Shown here in pieces: positions 7,131 to 13,954 of a stretch of 21,658 nucleotides of DNA; the first letter of the stretch is position 1, and every line of letters starts with the position of its first letter. This DNA comes from Oscillibacter sp. (lineage in GTDB: Bacteria; Bacillota; Clostridia; Oscillospirales; Oscillospiraceae). Under the pieces are notes generated by a model, which was not told the DNA's origin, made no database searches, and was given only the letters and a program-made list of their open reading frames with translations. Position numbers and translations under genes: made by a program. The DNA is taken from the NCBI GenBank assembly GCA_020025475.1, contig JAHHSA010000026.1, forward strand, positions 1-21,658, written 5' to 3'.

Positions 7131-7160
7131 ACAGGCCCTGCCCCCACGGGCAGGGCCTGT
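7131..7160 (+). terminator. Perfect GC-rich hairpin after the IMP cyclohydrolase gene
   Basis: ACAGGCCCTGCCC (7131-7143) and its exact complement (7148-7160) flank a CCAC loop. It starts 5 nt after the stop codon. No T-run follows (GTGTCG), so it is either a U-independent terminator or a 3'-end protecting structure. Confidence 0.6.
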
Positions 7161-7174
7161 GTGTCGAAAAGGGT

Positions 7175-7203
7175 TTGTGCCCTCCCCGGTTTCGTGGTAT
7201 AAT
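7175..7203 (+). promoter_or_regulatory. Extended -10 promoter of the uracil-DNA glycosylase gene
   Basis: A consensus TATAAT (7198-7203) is preceded by TGG, giving a TGnTATAAT extended -10. The -35 is weak (TTGTGC at 7175-7180, 17-bp spacer). Expected start is about 7210, leaving a leader of some 25 nt before the ATG at 7234. Confidence 0.7.
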
Positions 7204-7233
7204 ATCACCATCAAAAGCAAGGAGGCGCCCCCC

Positions 7234-7806
7234 ATGGCAGAAAGCATGGAAGCCTTGAAAACCGAATGTCTCACCTGCCGCCGCTGTCCGCTGGCAGAGA
7301 CCCGGACCAATCTGGTGTTCGGAGACGGCTGCCCTACGGCTGAAATCATGTTCATCGGCGAAGGCCCCGGACAGCGTGAGGACGAACAGGGTGTGCCCTT
7401 TGTGGGTCCCGCCGGACAGCTGCTGGACGATATGCTGGAGATCATCGGTCTGGACCGAAGCAAGTTCTATATCGCCAACATCGTCAAGTGCCGTCCGCCC
7501 CATAACCGGGACCCTCAGGAAAGTGAGCAGTCCGCCTGTATCGGCTGGCTGCGGCAGCAAACTGCCCTGATTCGCCCGAAAGTCATCATCTGTCTGGGCC
7601 GCATCGCCGCCCAGGCCCTCATTGACCCGGAATTTCGAATTACCCGGGACCACGGCAAGTGGGTGGAAAAGGCCGGCGTCCATATGACCGCCATCTACCA
7701 TCCCTCCGCTCTGCTGCGAGACCCCAGCAAACGTCCGGACACCTTCCTGGACCTGAAGTCCATCCAATCCAAGATTCGGGAGCTCTGTCCCAACACTCAG
7801 CTCTGA
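7234..7806 (+). CDS. Uracil-DNA glycosylase, family 4 (iron-sulfur type)
   Basis: The enzyme removes uracil from DNA to start base-excision repair. The 190-residue length and motifs fit family 4: GEGPGQREDEQGVPFVGPAG (catalytic/uracil pocket) and HPSALLR near the C-terminus. The four likely 4Fe-4S cysteines are CLTC-RRC at the N-terminus (Cys15, Cys18) plus the cysteines of NIVKCRPP and SACIGWL. An AAGGAGG lies 8 nt before the chosen ATG; the longer open frame upstream has no such site. It has its own promoter and is followed by a hairpin. Long family 4 proteins can be fused to phage polymerase parts, but not here. Confidence 0.94.
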   Translation: MAESMEALKTECLTCRRCPLAETRTNLVFGDGCPTAEIMFIGEGPGQREDEQGVPFVGPAGQLLDDMLEIIGLDRSKFYIANIVKCRPPHNRDPQESEQSACIGWLRQQTALIRPKVIICLGRIAAQALIDPEFRITRDHGKWVEKAGVHMTAIYHPSALLRDPSKRPDTFLDLKSIQSKIRELCPNTQL

Positions 7807-7810
7807 ACCC

Positions 7811-7847
7811 GCAAATCAGAGAGGGCTGCACCCTCTCTGCTATTTGC
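7811..7847 (+). terminator. Hairpin after the uracil-DNA glycosylase gene
   Basis: CAGAGAGGG (7817-7825) pairs with CCCTCTCTG (7831-7839) around a CTGCA loop, and the stem extends by GCAAAT/ATTTGC (7811-7816 with 7842-7847) after a 2-nt bulge. It lies 4 nt after the stop. No T-run follows, so efficiency as a terminator is uncertain. Confidence 0.55.
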
Positions 7848-7852
7848 CCTAA

Positions 7853-7884
7853 TTGTAAACCAGATATCAAAATATAGTTTACAA
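7853..7884 (+). promoter_or_regulatory. BirA (biotin repressor) operator upstream of bioY
   Basis: TTGTAAAC (7853-7860) and its exact inverse GTTTACAA (7877-7884) are separated by 16 bp, the layout known for Firmicutes biotin-protein-ligase repressor sites. It ends 18 bp before the bioY ATG. A possible -10 (TATCAA, 7865-7870, with a weak ATTTGC 17 bp upstream) lies inside the operator, so holo-BirA bound with biotin would block transcription. Confidence 0.85.
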
Positions 7885-7902
7885 GTTGAAAGGAGTCTTT
7901 TT

Positions 7903-8448
7903 ATGAAAAATTGCGCCAGTCTCCGGACCATTGACCTTTGTCACATTGCCCTCTTCGCCGTTTTGATGACAGTGTGCGCCTGGATCTCCATTCCCGCCCC
8001 GGTTCCCTTTACACTCCAGACTTTTGCTGTCTTTGCTGCTCTGGTGACGCTTGGAGGACGGCGAGGCACCCTGGCAGTGGTTGTCTACCTCCTGCTGGGT
8101 GCCGTGGGACTGCCGGTGTTTTCCGGTTTCCGTGGCGGCGCAGCCGCCTTGCTGGGAACCACCGGCGGCTATATTCTGGGATTTCTGGCAGCAGCCCTGG
8201 TGTATTGGCTGTGCACCGCCCGCCTGGGAGATGGGCTCCGGGTGGTAATTCCGGCCTGTGTTCTTGGGCTTGCAGCGTGCTATGCCTTCGGCACTGCGTG
8301 GTTTGTGACAGTCTACACCGCCCATACCGGCCCCATGACGGTGGAGGCGGCCCTGGCCGCCTGCGTGCTCCCCTATCTTCCCTTTGATGCGTTGAAAATT
8401 GGTCTGGCGATTGGTCTTTCCCGCCGTCTGCGCACCCATCTGCACTAA
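7903..8448 (+). CDS. bioY: Biotin transporter substrate-binding (S) component BioY
   Basis: BioY is the membrane S-component that captures biotin for an ECF-type transporter, sharing EcfT/EcfA modules encoded elsewhere. The 181-residue, strongly hydrophobic protein has about six membrane segments. Family blocks visible are PVPFTLQTFAVFAA near residue 35, VYLLLGAVGLPVFSGFRGG, TTGGYILGFL, and the C-terminal LPYLPFDALKIGLAI with the conserved P-D-K set. An AAAGGAG site lies 8 nt before the ATG. It is monocistronic behind a BirA operator, so it should be repressed when biotin is abundant. Confidence 0.95.
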   Translation: MKNCASLRTIDLCHIALFAVLMTVCAWISIPAPVPFTLQTFAVFAALVTLGGRRGTLAVVVYLLLGAVGLPVFSGFRGGAAALLGTTGGYILGFLAAALVYWLCTARLGDGLRVVIPACVLGLAACYAFGTAWFVTVYTAHTGPMTVEAALAACVLPYLPFDALKIGLAIGLSRRLRTHLH

Positions 8449-8456
8449 AAGGAACA

Positions 8457-8492
8457 ACCATGGAGCGTATCAGTTCTGATACGCTCCATGGT
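8457..8492. terminator. Perfect 16-bp hairpin between convergent bioY and the XRE-cupin gene
   Basis: The arm at 8457-8472 (core CCATGGAGCGTATCA) is an exact complement of 8477-8492 around a GTTC loop. In the plus direction it is followed by CTGTTTCG. In the minus direction it is followed by TGTTCCTTTT. It can serve both convergent genes, although neither side has a full T-run. The remaining 8493-8588 holds nothing I can identify. Confidence 0.6.
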
Positions 8493-8588
8493 CTGTTTCG
8501 CAGTGTTGCCAGAGTCTCTCAAGCAGTCTTGTCCTCGTGGAAGACAAAGGACGGGCTGCGGGTACAGCAGCGGCTCTGGAAACATTTT

Positions 8589-9143
8589 TTACTTTAAATA
8601 CTGGAAGGCCAGCAGCATCCGGGCGGTGGCGTTGGTCATGTTCTCCATCCGCCAGGGCCGGTCAGCAGCAAAGCGGATGGCGTCTCGTTCCAACAGCTGG
8701 TACTGCTCCCCCTCCGCTTCCAGGGATACGGTGCCGCCAAGCACGGTCAAATGGCAGATGCAGCCAGGGACCGAAAGTTCCGGCTCATATTTGGCAGAGA
8801 TATACAGATCCAGGAAGTAGCTCTCCTGCCGGGTCACCTCATCATAGAGAAAGCTGGGCCGCAGGACCGCCTTACCGGAGTCCAGACGGATGGGCTTCGT
8901 GTCCAGCTCCCGGGCCACCAGCAAGCTCTCAAAGCTGTCGTTTTCCAGCAGCACCTCCGCCGGCACCTTCAGAGCAGCGGCCAGTTTGCCGATGATGGCC
9001 ACAGAAGGGTTGGCCTCTCCACGCTCGATCTGGCCCAGCATACTTCTGGACACACCGGCCATGGCGGCGGTGCGCTCCATGCTCAGTTTTTTCGTTTTGC
9101 GGATGCGTTTGATATTTTCAGCGACGGCGCGGTTGAGCTCCAT
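8589..9143 (-). CDS. XRE-family regulator with C-terminal cupin domain
   Basis: The 184-residue protein has an N-terminal helix-turn-helix (about residues 8-62: ENIKRIRKTKKLSMERTA, then AGVSRSMLGQIERGEANPSV) and a C-terminal cupin-like sensor (about 100-180: VPGCICHLTVLGGTVSLEAEG, RDAIRFAADRPWRMEN). This two-domain plan is common among repressors responding to small metabolites; the ligand is not known here. The correct start is the ATG at 9143, 5 nt after GGAGGAGG; an upstream in-frame TTG at 9158 is not credible. It is transcribed from its own promoter (9207-9235). A 5-3-5 palindrome in its leader (9168-9180) could be an autoregulatory site. Its target genes are not evident from the neighbours. 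Confidence 0.88.
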   Translation of the reverse strand: MELNRAVAENIKRIRKTKKLSMERTAAMAGVSRSMLGQIERGEANPSVAIIGKLAAALKVPAEVLLENDSFESLLVARELDTKPIRLDSGKAVLRPSFLYDEVTRQESYFLDLYISAKYEPELSVPGCICHLTVLGGTVSLEAEGEQYQLLERDAIRFAADRPWRMENMTNATARMLLAFQYLK

Positions 9144-9167
9144 AGGGGCCTCCTCCAAGGTTAAAAG

Positions 9168-9180
9168 CCGAACATTTCGG
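9168..9180. promoter_or_regulatory. Palindrome in the leader of the XRE-cupin gene (possible operator)
   Basis: CCGAA-CAT-TTCGG is a 5-3-5 inverted repeat 25 nt upstream of the start codon. A second palindromic decamer, CATTATAATG, follows at 9182-9191. Placement between promoter and gene suggests autoregulation, but a single copy gives no proof. Confidence 0.3.
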
Positions 9181-9206
9181 TCATTATAATGATAGTTTAT
9201 ATTTGT

Positions 9207-9235
9207 ATCCTACCCGGTTCGACGGGAGATGTCAA
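9207..9235 (-). promoter_or_regulatory. Promoter of the XRE-cupin gene
   Basis: On the minus strand, TTGACA (9235-9230), a 17-bp spacer and TAGGAT (9212-9207). A start near 9200 gives a leader of about 57 nt. Confidence 0.65.
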
Positions 9236-9249
9236 GGTTTTCCTTTTGC

Positions 9250-9296
9250 AAAACAGCAGGCCACGGCGGTCTTTTCCCGTCGCAGCCTGCTGTTTT
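9250..9296 (-). terminator. Intrinsic terminator of the alpha/beta hydrolase gene
   Basis: On the minus strand AAAACAGCAGGC (9296-9285) pairs with GCCTGCTGTTTT (9261-9250) around a 23-nt loop, ending in TTTTGCAAAA. It begins 8 nt after the hydrolase stop and lies just ahead of the XRE-cupin promoter. Confidence 0.8.
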
Positions 9297-9303
9297 TCTC
9301 GGG

Positions 9304-10230
9304 TCAGATCTGTGCTTCCAGCCATGTACAGAGCTCTTCTGCCACCTCGCCCCCGCAGCACTCGTTCAACAGCTCGTGACGCAATTCTGGCCAGAGCTTC
9401 AGCTCAACACTCCGCACACCGGCCCCGCGGAAGGATTCATATGCCTTCCGCACGCCCTTGCCCCGGTTGCCCACCGGATCACAAGCACCGGAGATAAACA
9501 AAATGGGCGTACTCATGTTCATCCGCGCCAGATTCTTCTTTTTCTGATTGAACCGCATCCCGCCCAGCATCTCCCGGAAGAGGCCGGTAGAGGGAGTGCC
9601 TCCGCAGAGCGGATCCGCTACATAGCGGTCCACGTTTTCCGGATTGACGGAGAGCCAGTCATAGTCTGTCCGGTTGGGGGAAAAGGCCCGGTTGTAGGAA
9701 CCAAATGCCAGCTTGTCCACCAGGGCGCTGGGGTTCTGCTCCCCCACCCGATGTCCCTCTGCAATGGCCACCGCACGGCCTGCGGACAGGGCCGCCGCCG
9801 ACATCTGACCGGTGCCCATGAGGATAGCTCCGTCCACCGTGCCGGGGTAGCAGATCAGATAAGACCTTGCCAGGAAGGAGCCCATGGAGTGCCCCATCAG
9901 GAAGCAGGGGACACCCGGAAACCGCTCCCCCGCCAGCTGGCGCCGGGTATACAGGTCATCCACCGCATACTGCCAGCTGCCCTTTCCGCCCAGGTACAGC
10001 CGGGTGTTGTCAAAGCCTACGGAGCCGCCGTGGCCCAGGTGATCGTGACCCACCACCGCCCAGCCCCGATCCGTCATGAAGCGGGCAAAGGGGGCGTATC
10101 GCAGGATGTACTCTGCCACACCGTGGGAAATTTGCAGCACCGCCTTGACCTCGCCTGCGGGCAGCCACTCCACTGCGTGGATATCGGTCTTTCCGTCAGC
10201 GGAACGGAAGGTAAATTCGTTGCACAGCAT
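9304..10230 (-). CDS. Alpha/beta hydrolase, monoacylglycerol-lipase/serine aminopeptidase S33-like
   Basis: This 308-residue soluble protein has an alpha/beta-hydrolase triad: nucleophile Ser in GHSMGS (about residue 114), acid Asp in ISGACDPVGN (about 255), and His in ELRHELLNE (about 287). The oxyanion-side HGVAEY and the GHDHLGHGGSVG segment match the lysophospholipase/monoacylglycerol lipase group. No signal peptide is seen, so it is probably cytoplasmic. Substrate is not certain: lipid esters are the first guess because the divergent neighbour is glycerol kinase. AAAGGGG lies about 7 nt before the ATG. It shares a symmetric divergent promoter with glpK, which may mean joint regulation. 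Confidence 0.88.
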   Translation of the reverse strand: MLCNEFTFRSADGKTDIHAVEWLPAGEVKAVLQISHGVAEYILRYAPFARFMTDRGWAVVGHDHLGHGGSVGFDNTRLYLGGKGSWQYAVDDLYTRRQLAGERFPGVPCFLMGHSMGSFLARSYLICYPGTVDGAILMGTGQMSAAALSAGRAVAIAEGHRVGEQNPSALVDKLAFGSYNRAFSPNRTDYDWLSVNPENVDRYVADPLCGGTPSTGLFREMLGGMRFNQKKKNLARMNMSTPILFISGACDPVGNRGKGVRKAYESFRGAGVRSVELKLWPELRHELLNECCGGEVAEELCTWLEAQI

Positions 10231-10249
10231 GGAAAACCCCTTTCGTGCA

Positions 10250-10275
10250 TGATATAATAAATTAAGATTATATCA
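10250..10275. promoter_or_regulatory. Symmetric divergent extended -10 promoters for the hydrolase gene and glpK
   Basis: TGATATAAT (10250-10258) and its exact inverse ATTATATCA (10267-10275) flank AAATTAAG. Each arm reads TGnTATAAT, an extended -10 box, one pointing at glpK (plus) and one at the hydrolase gene (minus). No good -35 is seen on either side. The predicted starts (about 10265 plus, 10260 minus) fall within the element, so polymerases at the two promoters should exclude each other. A dimeric regulator site is an alternative reading. Confidence 0.65.
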
Positions 10276-10306
10276 CAAGAGATGGCTTCATGCCAGAGGA
10301 GGCTTT

Positions 10307-11818
10307 ATGGATTCTTTCGTGATTGCGCTGGACCAGGGAACCACCAGCTCCCGCGCCATTCTGTTCAACCGCGCCGGTGAGATTGTCTCCCGGGCGCAGC
10401 ACCCCTTCCGCCAGATCTATCCCCAGCCCGGCTGGGTTGAGCACGACCCCATGGAAATCTGGAACACAGAGAAGCGGGCACTCACCGAAGCGGTGGACGC
10501 TGCCCACATTGACCCAAAGGCCATTGCCGCCCTGGGCATCACCAACCAGCGGGAAACCACCATTTTGTGGGATCGGGCCACAGGCCAGCCGGTGTACAAC
10601 GCCATTGTCTGGCAGTGCCGCCGCACTGCCCCTCTTTGCGACCAGCTGAAGGCTCTTGGCCTGGACGATGCGGTGCGGGAGAAAACAGGCCTTTTGATCG
10701 ACGCTTACTTTTCCGGTACCAAAATTCGGTGGCTGCTGGACAATGTCCCAGGCGTCCGGGAGCGGGCAGAACGAGGGGAGCTGTGCGCCGGTACTGTGGA
10801 TTCCTGGCTGATTTGGAACCTGACCGGCGGCAGGGTCCATGTGACAGACTACTCCAACGCTTCCCGCACCATGCTCTTCAACATCCATACCCTCACCTGG
10901 GACAAGGAGCTCTGTGACGCACTGGGAATTCCCATGTGTCTCCTGCCGGACCCCCGGCCCAACAGTGAAACCTACGGCACCGTGGCTGAGGACATCCCAG
11001 GGCTGGAAGCCATGGCCGGTCTGCCTATCTGCGGCAGCGCCGGCGACCAGCCCGCCGCCCTCTTCGGACAGGCCTGCTTTACCCCCGGACAGGCCAAAAA
11101 CACCTACGGCACCGGCTGCTTCACCCTCATGAACGTGGGCAGCGAGGCTGTCCGCTCCGCCAGCGGTCTGGTCACCAGTGTGGCCTGGTCCGTGGACGGA
11201 CAGGTGAGCTATGCCCTGGAGGGCAGCGTGTTTAACGGTGGCTCCACCATCCAGTGGCTCCGCGATGAACTGGGTCTCATTCACACCGCCCCAGAGTGCG
11301 ACCGGCTGGCAGAGAGTGTCCCCGATGCCGGCGGCGTGCTGATTGTCCCCGCCTTCACCGGCCTGGGTGCCCCCTACTGGGATATGTATGCCCGGGGCAC
11401 CATGGTAGGGCTGACGCGGGGTACCACCAAAGCTCACATTGCACGGGCAGTGCTGGACTCCATCGCCTTCCAGGTGACGGATCTTGTGCGGGCCATGAAT
11501 GCAGACGCTCCCTGCCCCATCACTACATTGCGGGTGGACGGCGGCGCCTCCGTCAGCGACATTCTAATGCAGACCCAGGCAGACCTGCTGGGCCTGCCGG
11601 TGGACCGTCCCGCCCAGGTGGAAACCACCGCCTTTGGTGCTGCCGCGCTGGCCGGTCTGGCCGCAGGCGTGTGGAGCAGTCTGGATGAACTGACCAATCT
11701 TCGGCGCAGTCAGCACGTCTTTACCGCCCGGACGGACCCGAATGCCGCCCAGCGGGCTTACCGTCAGTGGCAGCGGGCTGTGGAGCGGTCTCGTGACTGG
11801 ATTGAGGCCGATGTGTAA
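10307..11818 (+). CDS. glpK: Glycerol kinase
   Basis: Glycerol kinase phosphorylates glycerol to glycerol 3-phosphate using ATP. The 503-residue length is that of the family. FGGY-kinase landmarks are the phosphate-binding ALDQGTTSSRAILF at the N-terminus, GITNQRETTILWD, the GTKIRWLLDN segment, GSAGDQPAALFGQ, NTYGTGCF and the C-terminal RVDGGASVSDILMQTQADLLG. A GAGGAGG lies 4-5 nt before the ATG. No glpF or glpD is next to it; the divergent hydrolase could feed it glycerol from lipid esters (inference). Only a weak A/T hairpin (11839-11857) follows, and it overlaps the next promoter. Confidence 0.97.
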   Translation: MDSFVIALDQGTTSSRAILFNRAGEIVSRAQHPFRQIYPQPGWVEHDPMEIWNTEKRALTEAVDAAHIDPKAIAALGITNQRETTILWDRATGQPVYNAIVWQCRRTAPLCDQLKALGLDDAVREKTGLLIDAYFSGTKIRWLLDNVPGVRERAERGELCAGTVDSWLIWNLTGGRVHVTDYSNASRTMLFNIHTLTWDKELCDALGIPMCLLPDPRPNSETYGTVAEDIPGLEAMAGLPICGSAGDQPAALFGQACFTPGQAKNTYGTGCFTLMNVGSEAVRSASGLVTSVAWSVDGQVSYALEGSVFNGGSTIQWLRDELGLIHTAPECDRLAESVPDAGGVLIVPAFTGLGAPYWDMYARGTMVGLTRGTTKAHIARAVLDSIAFQVTDLVRAMNADAPCPITTLRVDGGASVSDILMQTQADLLGLPVDRPAQVETTAFGAAALAGLAAGVWSSLDELTNLRRSQHVFTARTDPNAAQRAYRQWQRAVERSRDWIEADV

Positions 11819-11846
11819 ACAATCCAAAAACCTGTCGGAAAAACAA

Positions 11847-11875
11847 TTGTGTTTTTTCTGAGAATCGCTTATACT
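11847..11875 (+). promoter_or_regulatory. Promoter of the zinc-ribbon protein gene
   Basis: TTGTGT (11847-11852), 17-bp spacer, TATACT (11870-11875). The predicted start near 11882 gives a leader of about 57 nt, which contains a 6-bp AGGCGG/CCGCCT hairpin (11904-11918) ending 4 nt before the AAAGGAG ribosome site. Confidence 0.75.
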
Positions 11876-11938
11876 ATGCATAACAAATTGGACAAACTGT
11901 CCCAGGCGGCTGCCGCCTGATGAAAGGAGTTTTCCCAT

Positions 11939-12334
11939 ATGGCATTTTCTCTGGATGAACTGACCCGCAAGGCAAAGACCGTCGCCGCGGTCGCCGTGGA
12001 TAAGGCAAAGGACGCCGCGGATCTGACCCGTCTGAATGTGTCTATTGCCGGCGAGCAGAAGGAAATTGACAAGAACTACCGGACCATCGGAGAATGGTAT
12101 GTCAGCGAGTACGAGGGTGAGATCCCCGACGCCGTTCGGGATCTTGTGGATGCCGTCTCCGCCTCCAAGGCCAAGATTGCTGAGATGGAAGCTCAGAAGT
12201 CTGCGCTGAAGGAGGACGGCGTGGTTGTGGAGGCAGCGGAACCCGCCCCCGCACAGCGCACCTGCCACATCTGCGGTGCTGTCAGCGACAGCCGCTTCTG
12301 CCCCCAGTGCGGCGCCCCCATGGGTGACAATTGA
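11939..12334 (+). CDS. Small coiled-coil zinc-ribbon protein of unknown function
   Basis: The 131-residue protein has an N-terminal helical part (about 1-95) rich in Lys, Glu and Ala with coiled-coil character (RLNVSIAGEQKEIDKNYRTIG and ASKAKIAEMEAQKSALKED). A Pro/Ala linker follows, then a C-terminal zinc ribbon with Cys109-x2-Cys112 and Cys121-x2-Cys124 (CHICG, CPQCG). Soluble, with no signal peptide. Similar small proteins with a helical body and terminal zinc ribbon are frequent in Clostridia, but I know no function and assign none. AAAGGAG lies 9 nt before the ATG; it has its own promoter and terminator, so it is expressed alone. Confidence 0.85.
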   Translation: MAFSLDELTRKAKTVAAVAVDKAKDAADLTRLNVSIAGEQKEIDKNYRTIGEWYVSEYEGEIPDAVRDLVDAVSASKAKIAEMEAQKSALKEDGVVVEAAEPAPAQRTCHICGAVSDSRFCPQCGAPMGDN

Positions 12335-12344
12335 ATTGAACGAA

Positions 12345-12381
12345 AAACAACCCCCGGAATCTGAGATTCCGGGGGTTGTTT
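12345..12381. terminator. Bidirectional terminator between the zinc-ribbon gene and cysS
   Basis: A perfect 17-bp stem (12345-12361 with 12365-12381, core CAACCCCCGGAATC) has a 3-nt loop. In the minus direction it runs into TTGTTTTTCG, a good tail for cysS. In the plus direction the tail is the shorter TTGTTTACG, starting 10 nt after the zinc-ribbon stop. Confidence 0.85.
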
Positions 12382-12444
12382 ACGCTGTGTGACCATGCCT
12401 CACCCTCTGCGATAGAGAGCCATTCTTGTCTGGTTTTGTGAAAC

Positions 12445-13890
12445 TTATGCCCGCTTCCAGGAGGCACCGTCCTTGGTATCGATGATCTCGATGCCCTGGG
12501 CCTTCAGCTGGTCACGGATACGGTCTGCCTCCGCAAAGTTCCTGGCTTTTTTTGCCTCATAGCGCTGCATCACCAGAGCGTCAATGGCGGGGTCGCCCTC
12601 GCCGGTGACGGTGTAGCCGCCCTCTGCCTTGGCGGACTGGGCCTTCTTCAGCTCTTCCCGCTTGGCGTCTGCCTTGGCGATCAAATCCAGAGAAAGGACG
12701 GTATCAAAGTCGGCAATCAGAGCCAGCTTGGTGGCGTCGTTGGTCTTGGCCTTCAACACGTCGAAAATGGAAGTGATGCCCATGGAGGTATTCAGATCGT
12801 TGCCCATAACCTGAAGGAACTTCTCCTTGTGCTGCTGGAAGACCTCCTGCTCCACCTCGCCGCCGGGTGTCAGACCGGCAATGCGGGCCACCAGCTTGTT
12901 GTAGGCAGCCACGGCGTTGTCCAGATTCTCATAGGTGAACACCAGTGCTTTGCGATAGTGGCTCTGGAGGCAGAAATAGCGGTAGGCCAGTGGATCGTAA
13001 CCCTTCTCTTCCAGCAGGGAGACGGTGAGGAACTCGCCCTTGGACTTGCTCATCTTGCCGTCATTGGTGTTCAGGTGGGCCACATGGAACCACTGGGGGC
13101 ACCAGGGATGGCCCAGGTAGCTCTCAGACTGGGCAATTTCGTTAGTGTGATGGGGGAAAGCATTATCCACGCCGCCGCAGTGGAGGTCCAGATACTCGCC
13201 GTTATAGCGCAGGGAAATGCAGGAGCACTCGATGTGCCAGCCAGGATAGCCAACGCCCCAGGGGGAGTCCCACTTCAGAGCCTGGTCCTCAAACTTGGAC
13301 TTGGTAAACCAGAGGACAAAGTCGTTCTTGTTGCGCTTGTTGGTGTCTTCCTCCACGCCCTCGCGGACGCCCACAGCCAGATCATCCTCGTTGTGGTCGT
13401 TAAAGACGTAGTAGTGCCGGAGCTTGGAGGTATCAAAGTAGACGTTTCCGCCAGCCAGGTAGGCATAGCCCTTGTCCAGCAGGCCGGAGATCATCTTGAT
13501 GAAGTCATCAATGAGACCGGTGGCGGGCTGCACTACGTCAGGACGCTTAATATGCAGCTTCTGGCAGTCAGAAAAGAAGGCGTCCGTGTAGTACTGGGCG
13601 ATCTCCATGACGGTCTTGTGCTCCCGGCGGGCACCCTTGAGCATCTTATCCTCACCGGTATCGGCATCGGAGCTCAGATGGCCCACGTCGGTAATGTTCA
13701 TGACCCGGTTCACTTCATAGCCGGAGTAGCGCAGAAACTTCTCCAGCACGTCCTCCATGATATAGGAGCGCAGGTTTCCGATGTGGGCAAAGTGATAGAC
13801 CGTGGGGCCGCAGGTGTACATCTCCACGTGGTTAGGCGTGTGGGTGGTAAACTCTTCTTTTTTGTGGGTCGCCGAATTGTAAAGATACAT
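12445..13890 (-). CDS. cysS: Cysteinyl-tRNA synthetase
   Basis: CysRS is a class I synthetase that charges tRNA-Cys. The 481-residue protein has the HIGH-type motif HFAHIGNLRSY and the KMSKS motif DGKMSKSKGEF. The zinc ligands that select cysteine are visible as Cys in YTCGPTVY, Cys in WHIECSCIS and His in FPHHTNE. The C-terminal anticodon-binding region ends WKRA. Start is the ATG at 13890, with AAAGGAAGG 7-8 nt upstream; a TTG six bases earlier is not needed. It is preceded by a complete T-box leader, so expression should rise when tRNA-Cys is uncharged. Confidence 0.97.
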   Translation of the reverse strand: MYLYNSATHKKEEFTTHTPNHVEMYTCGPTVYHFAHIGNLRSYIMEDVLEKFLRYSGYEVNRVMNITDVGHLSSDADTGEDKMLKGARREHKTVMEIAQYYTDAFFSDCQKLHIKRPDVVQPATGLIDDFIKMISGLLDKGYAYLAGGNVYFDTSKLRHYYVFNDHNEDDLAVGVREGVEEDTNKRNKNDFVLWFTKSKFEDQALKWDSPWGVGYPGWHIECSCISLRYNGEYLDLHCGGVDNAFPHHTNEIAQSESYLGHPWCPQWFHVAHLNTNDGKMSKSKGEFLTVSLLEEKGYDPLAYRYFCLQSHYRKALVFTYENLDNAVAAYNKLVARIAGLTPGGEVEQEVFQQHKEKFLQVMGNDLNTSMGITSIFDVLKAKTNDATKLALIADFDTVLSLDLIAKADAKREELKKAQSAKAEGGYTVTGEGDPAIDALVMQRYEAKKARNFAEADRIRDQLKAQGIEIIDTKDGASWKRA

Positions 13891-13954
13891 ATTCAAGCCT
13901 TCCTTTCTTCAATTCCGGATTTGAGTTTTGATTTCGGCCGGAAGGAAAAGAAAA

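Noticed and set aside
6352..7767. 471-aa minus-strand open frame
   Set aside because: Antisense to the IMP cyclohydrolase and uracil-DNA glycosylase genes, and it runs through their hairpin and promoter.
9156..9158. TTG start for the XRE-cupin gene
   Set aside because: The ATG at 9143 has a GGAGGAGG ribosome site at proper distance; the TTG overlaps that site.
9229..10257. 342-aa plus-strand open frame opposite the hydrolase gene
   Set aside because: The minus strand encodes a complete alpha/beta-hydrolase triad with a ribosome site and terminator; the plus frame is a shadow.
10268..11437. 389-aa minus-strand open frame opposite glpK
   Set aside because: Glycerol kinase on the plus strand is certain; this frame has no motifs.
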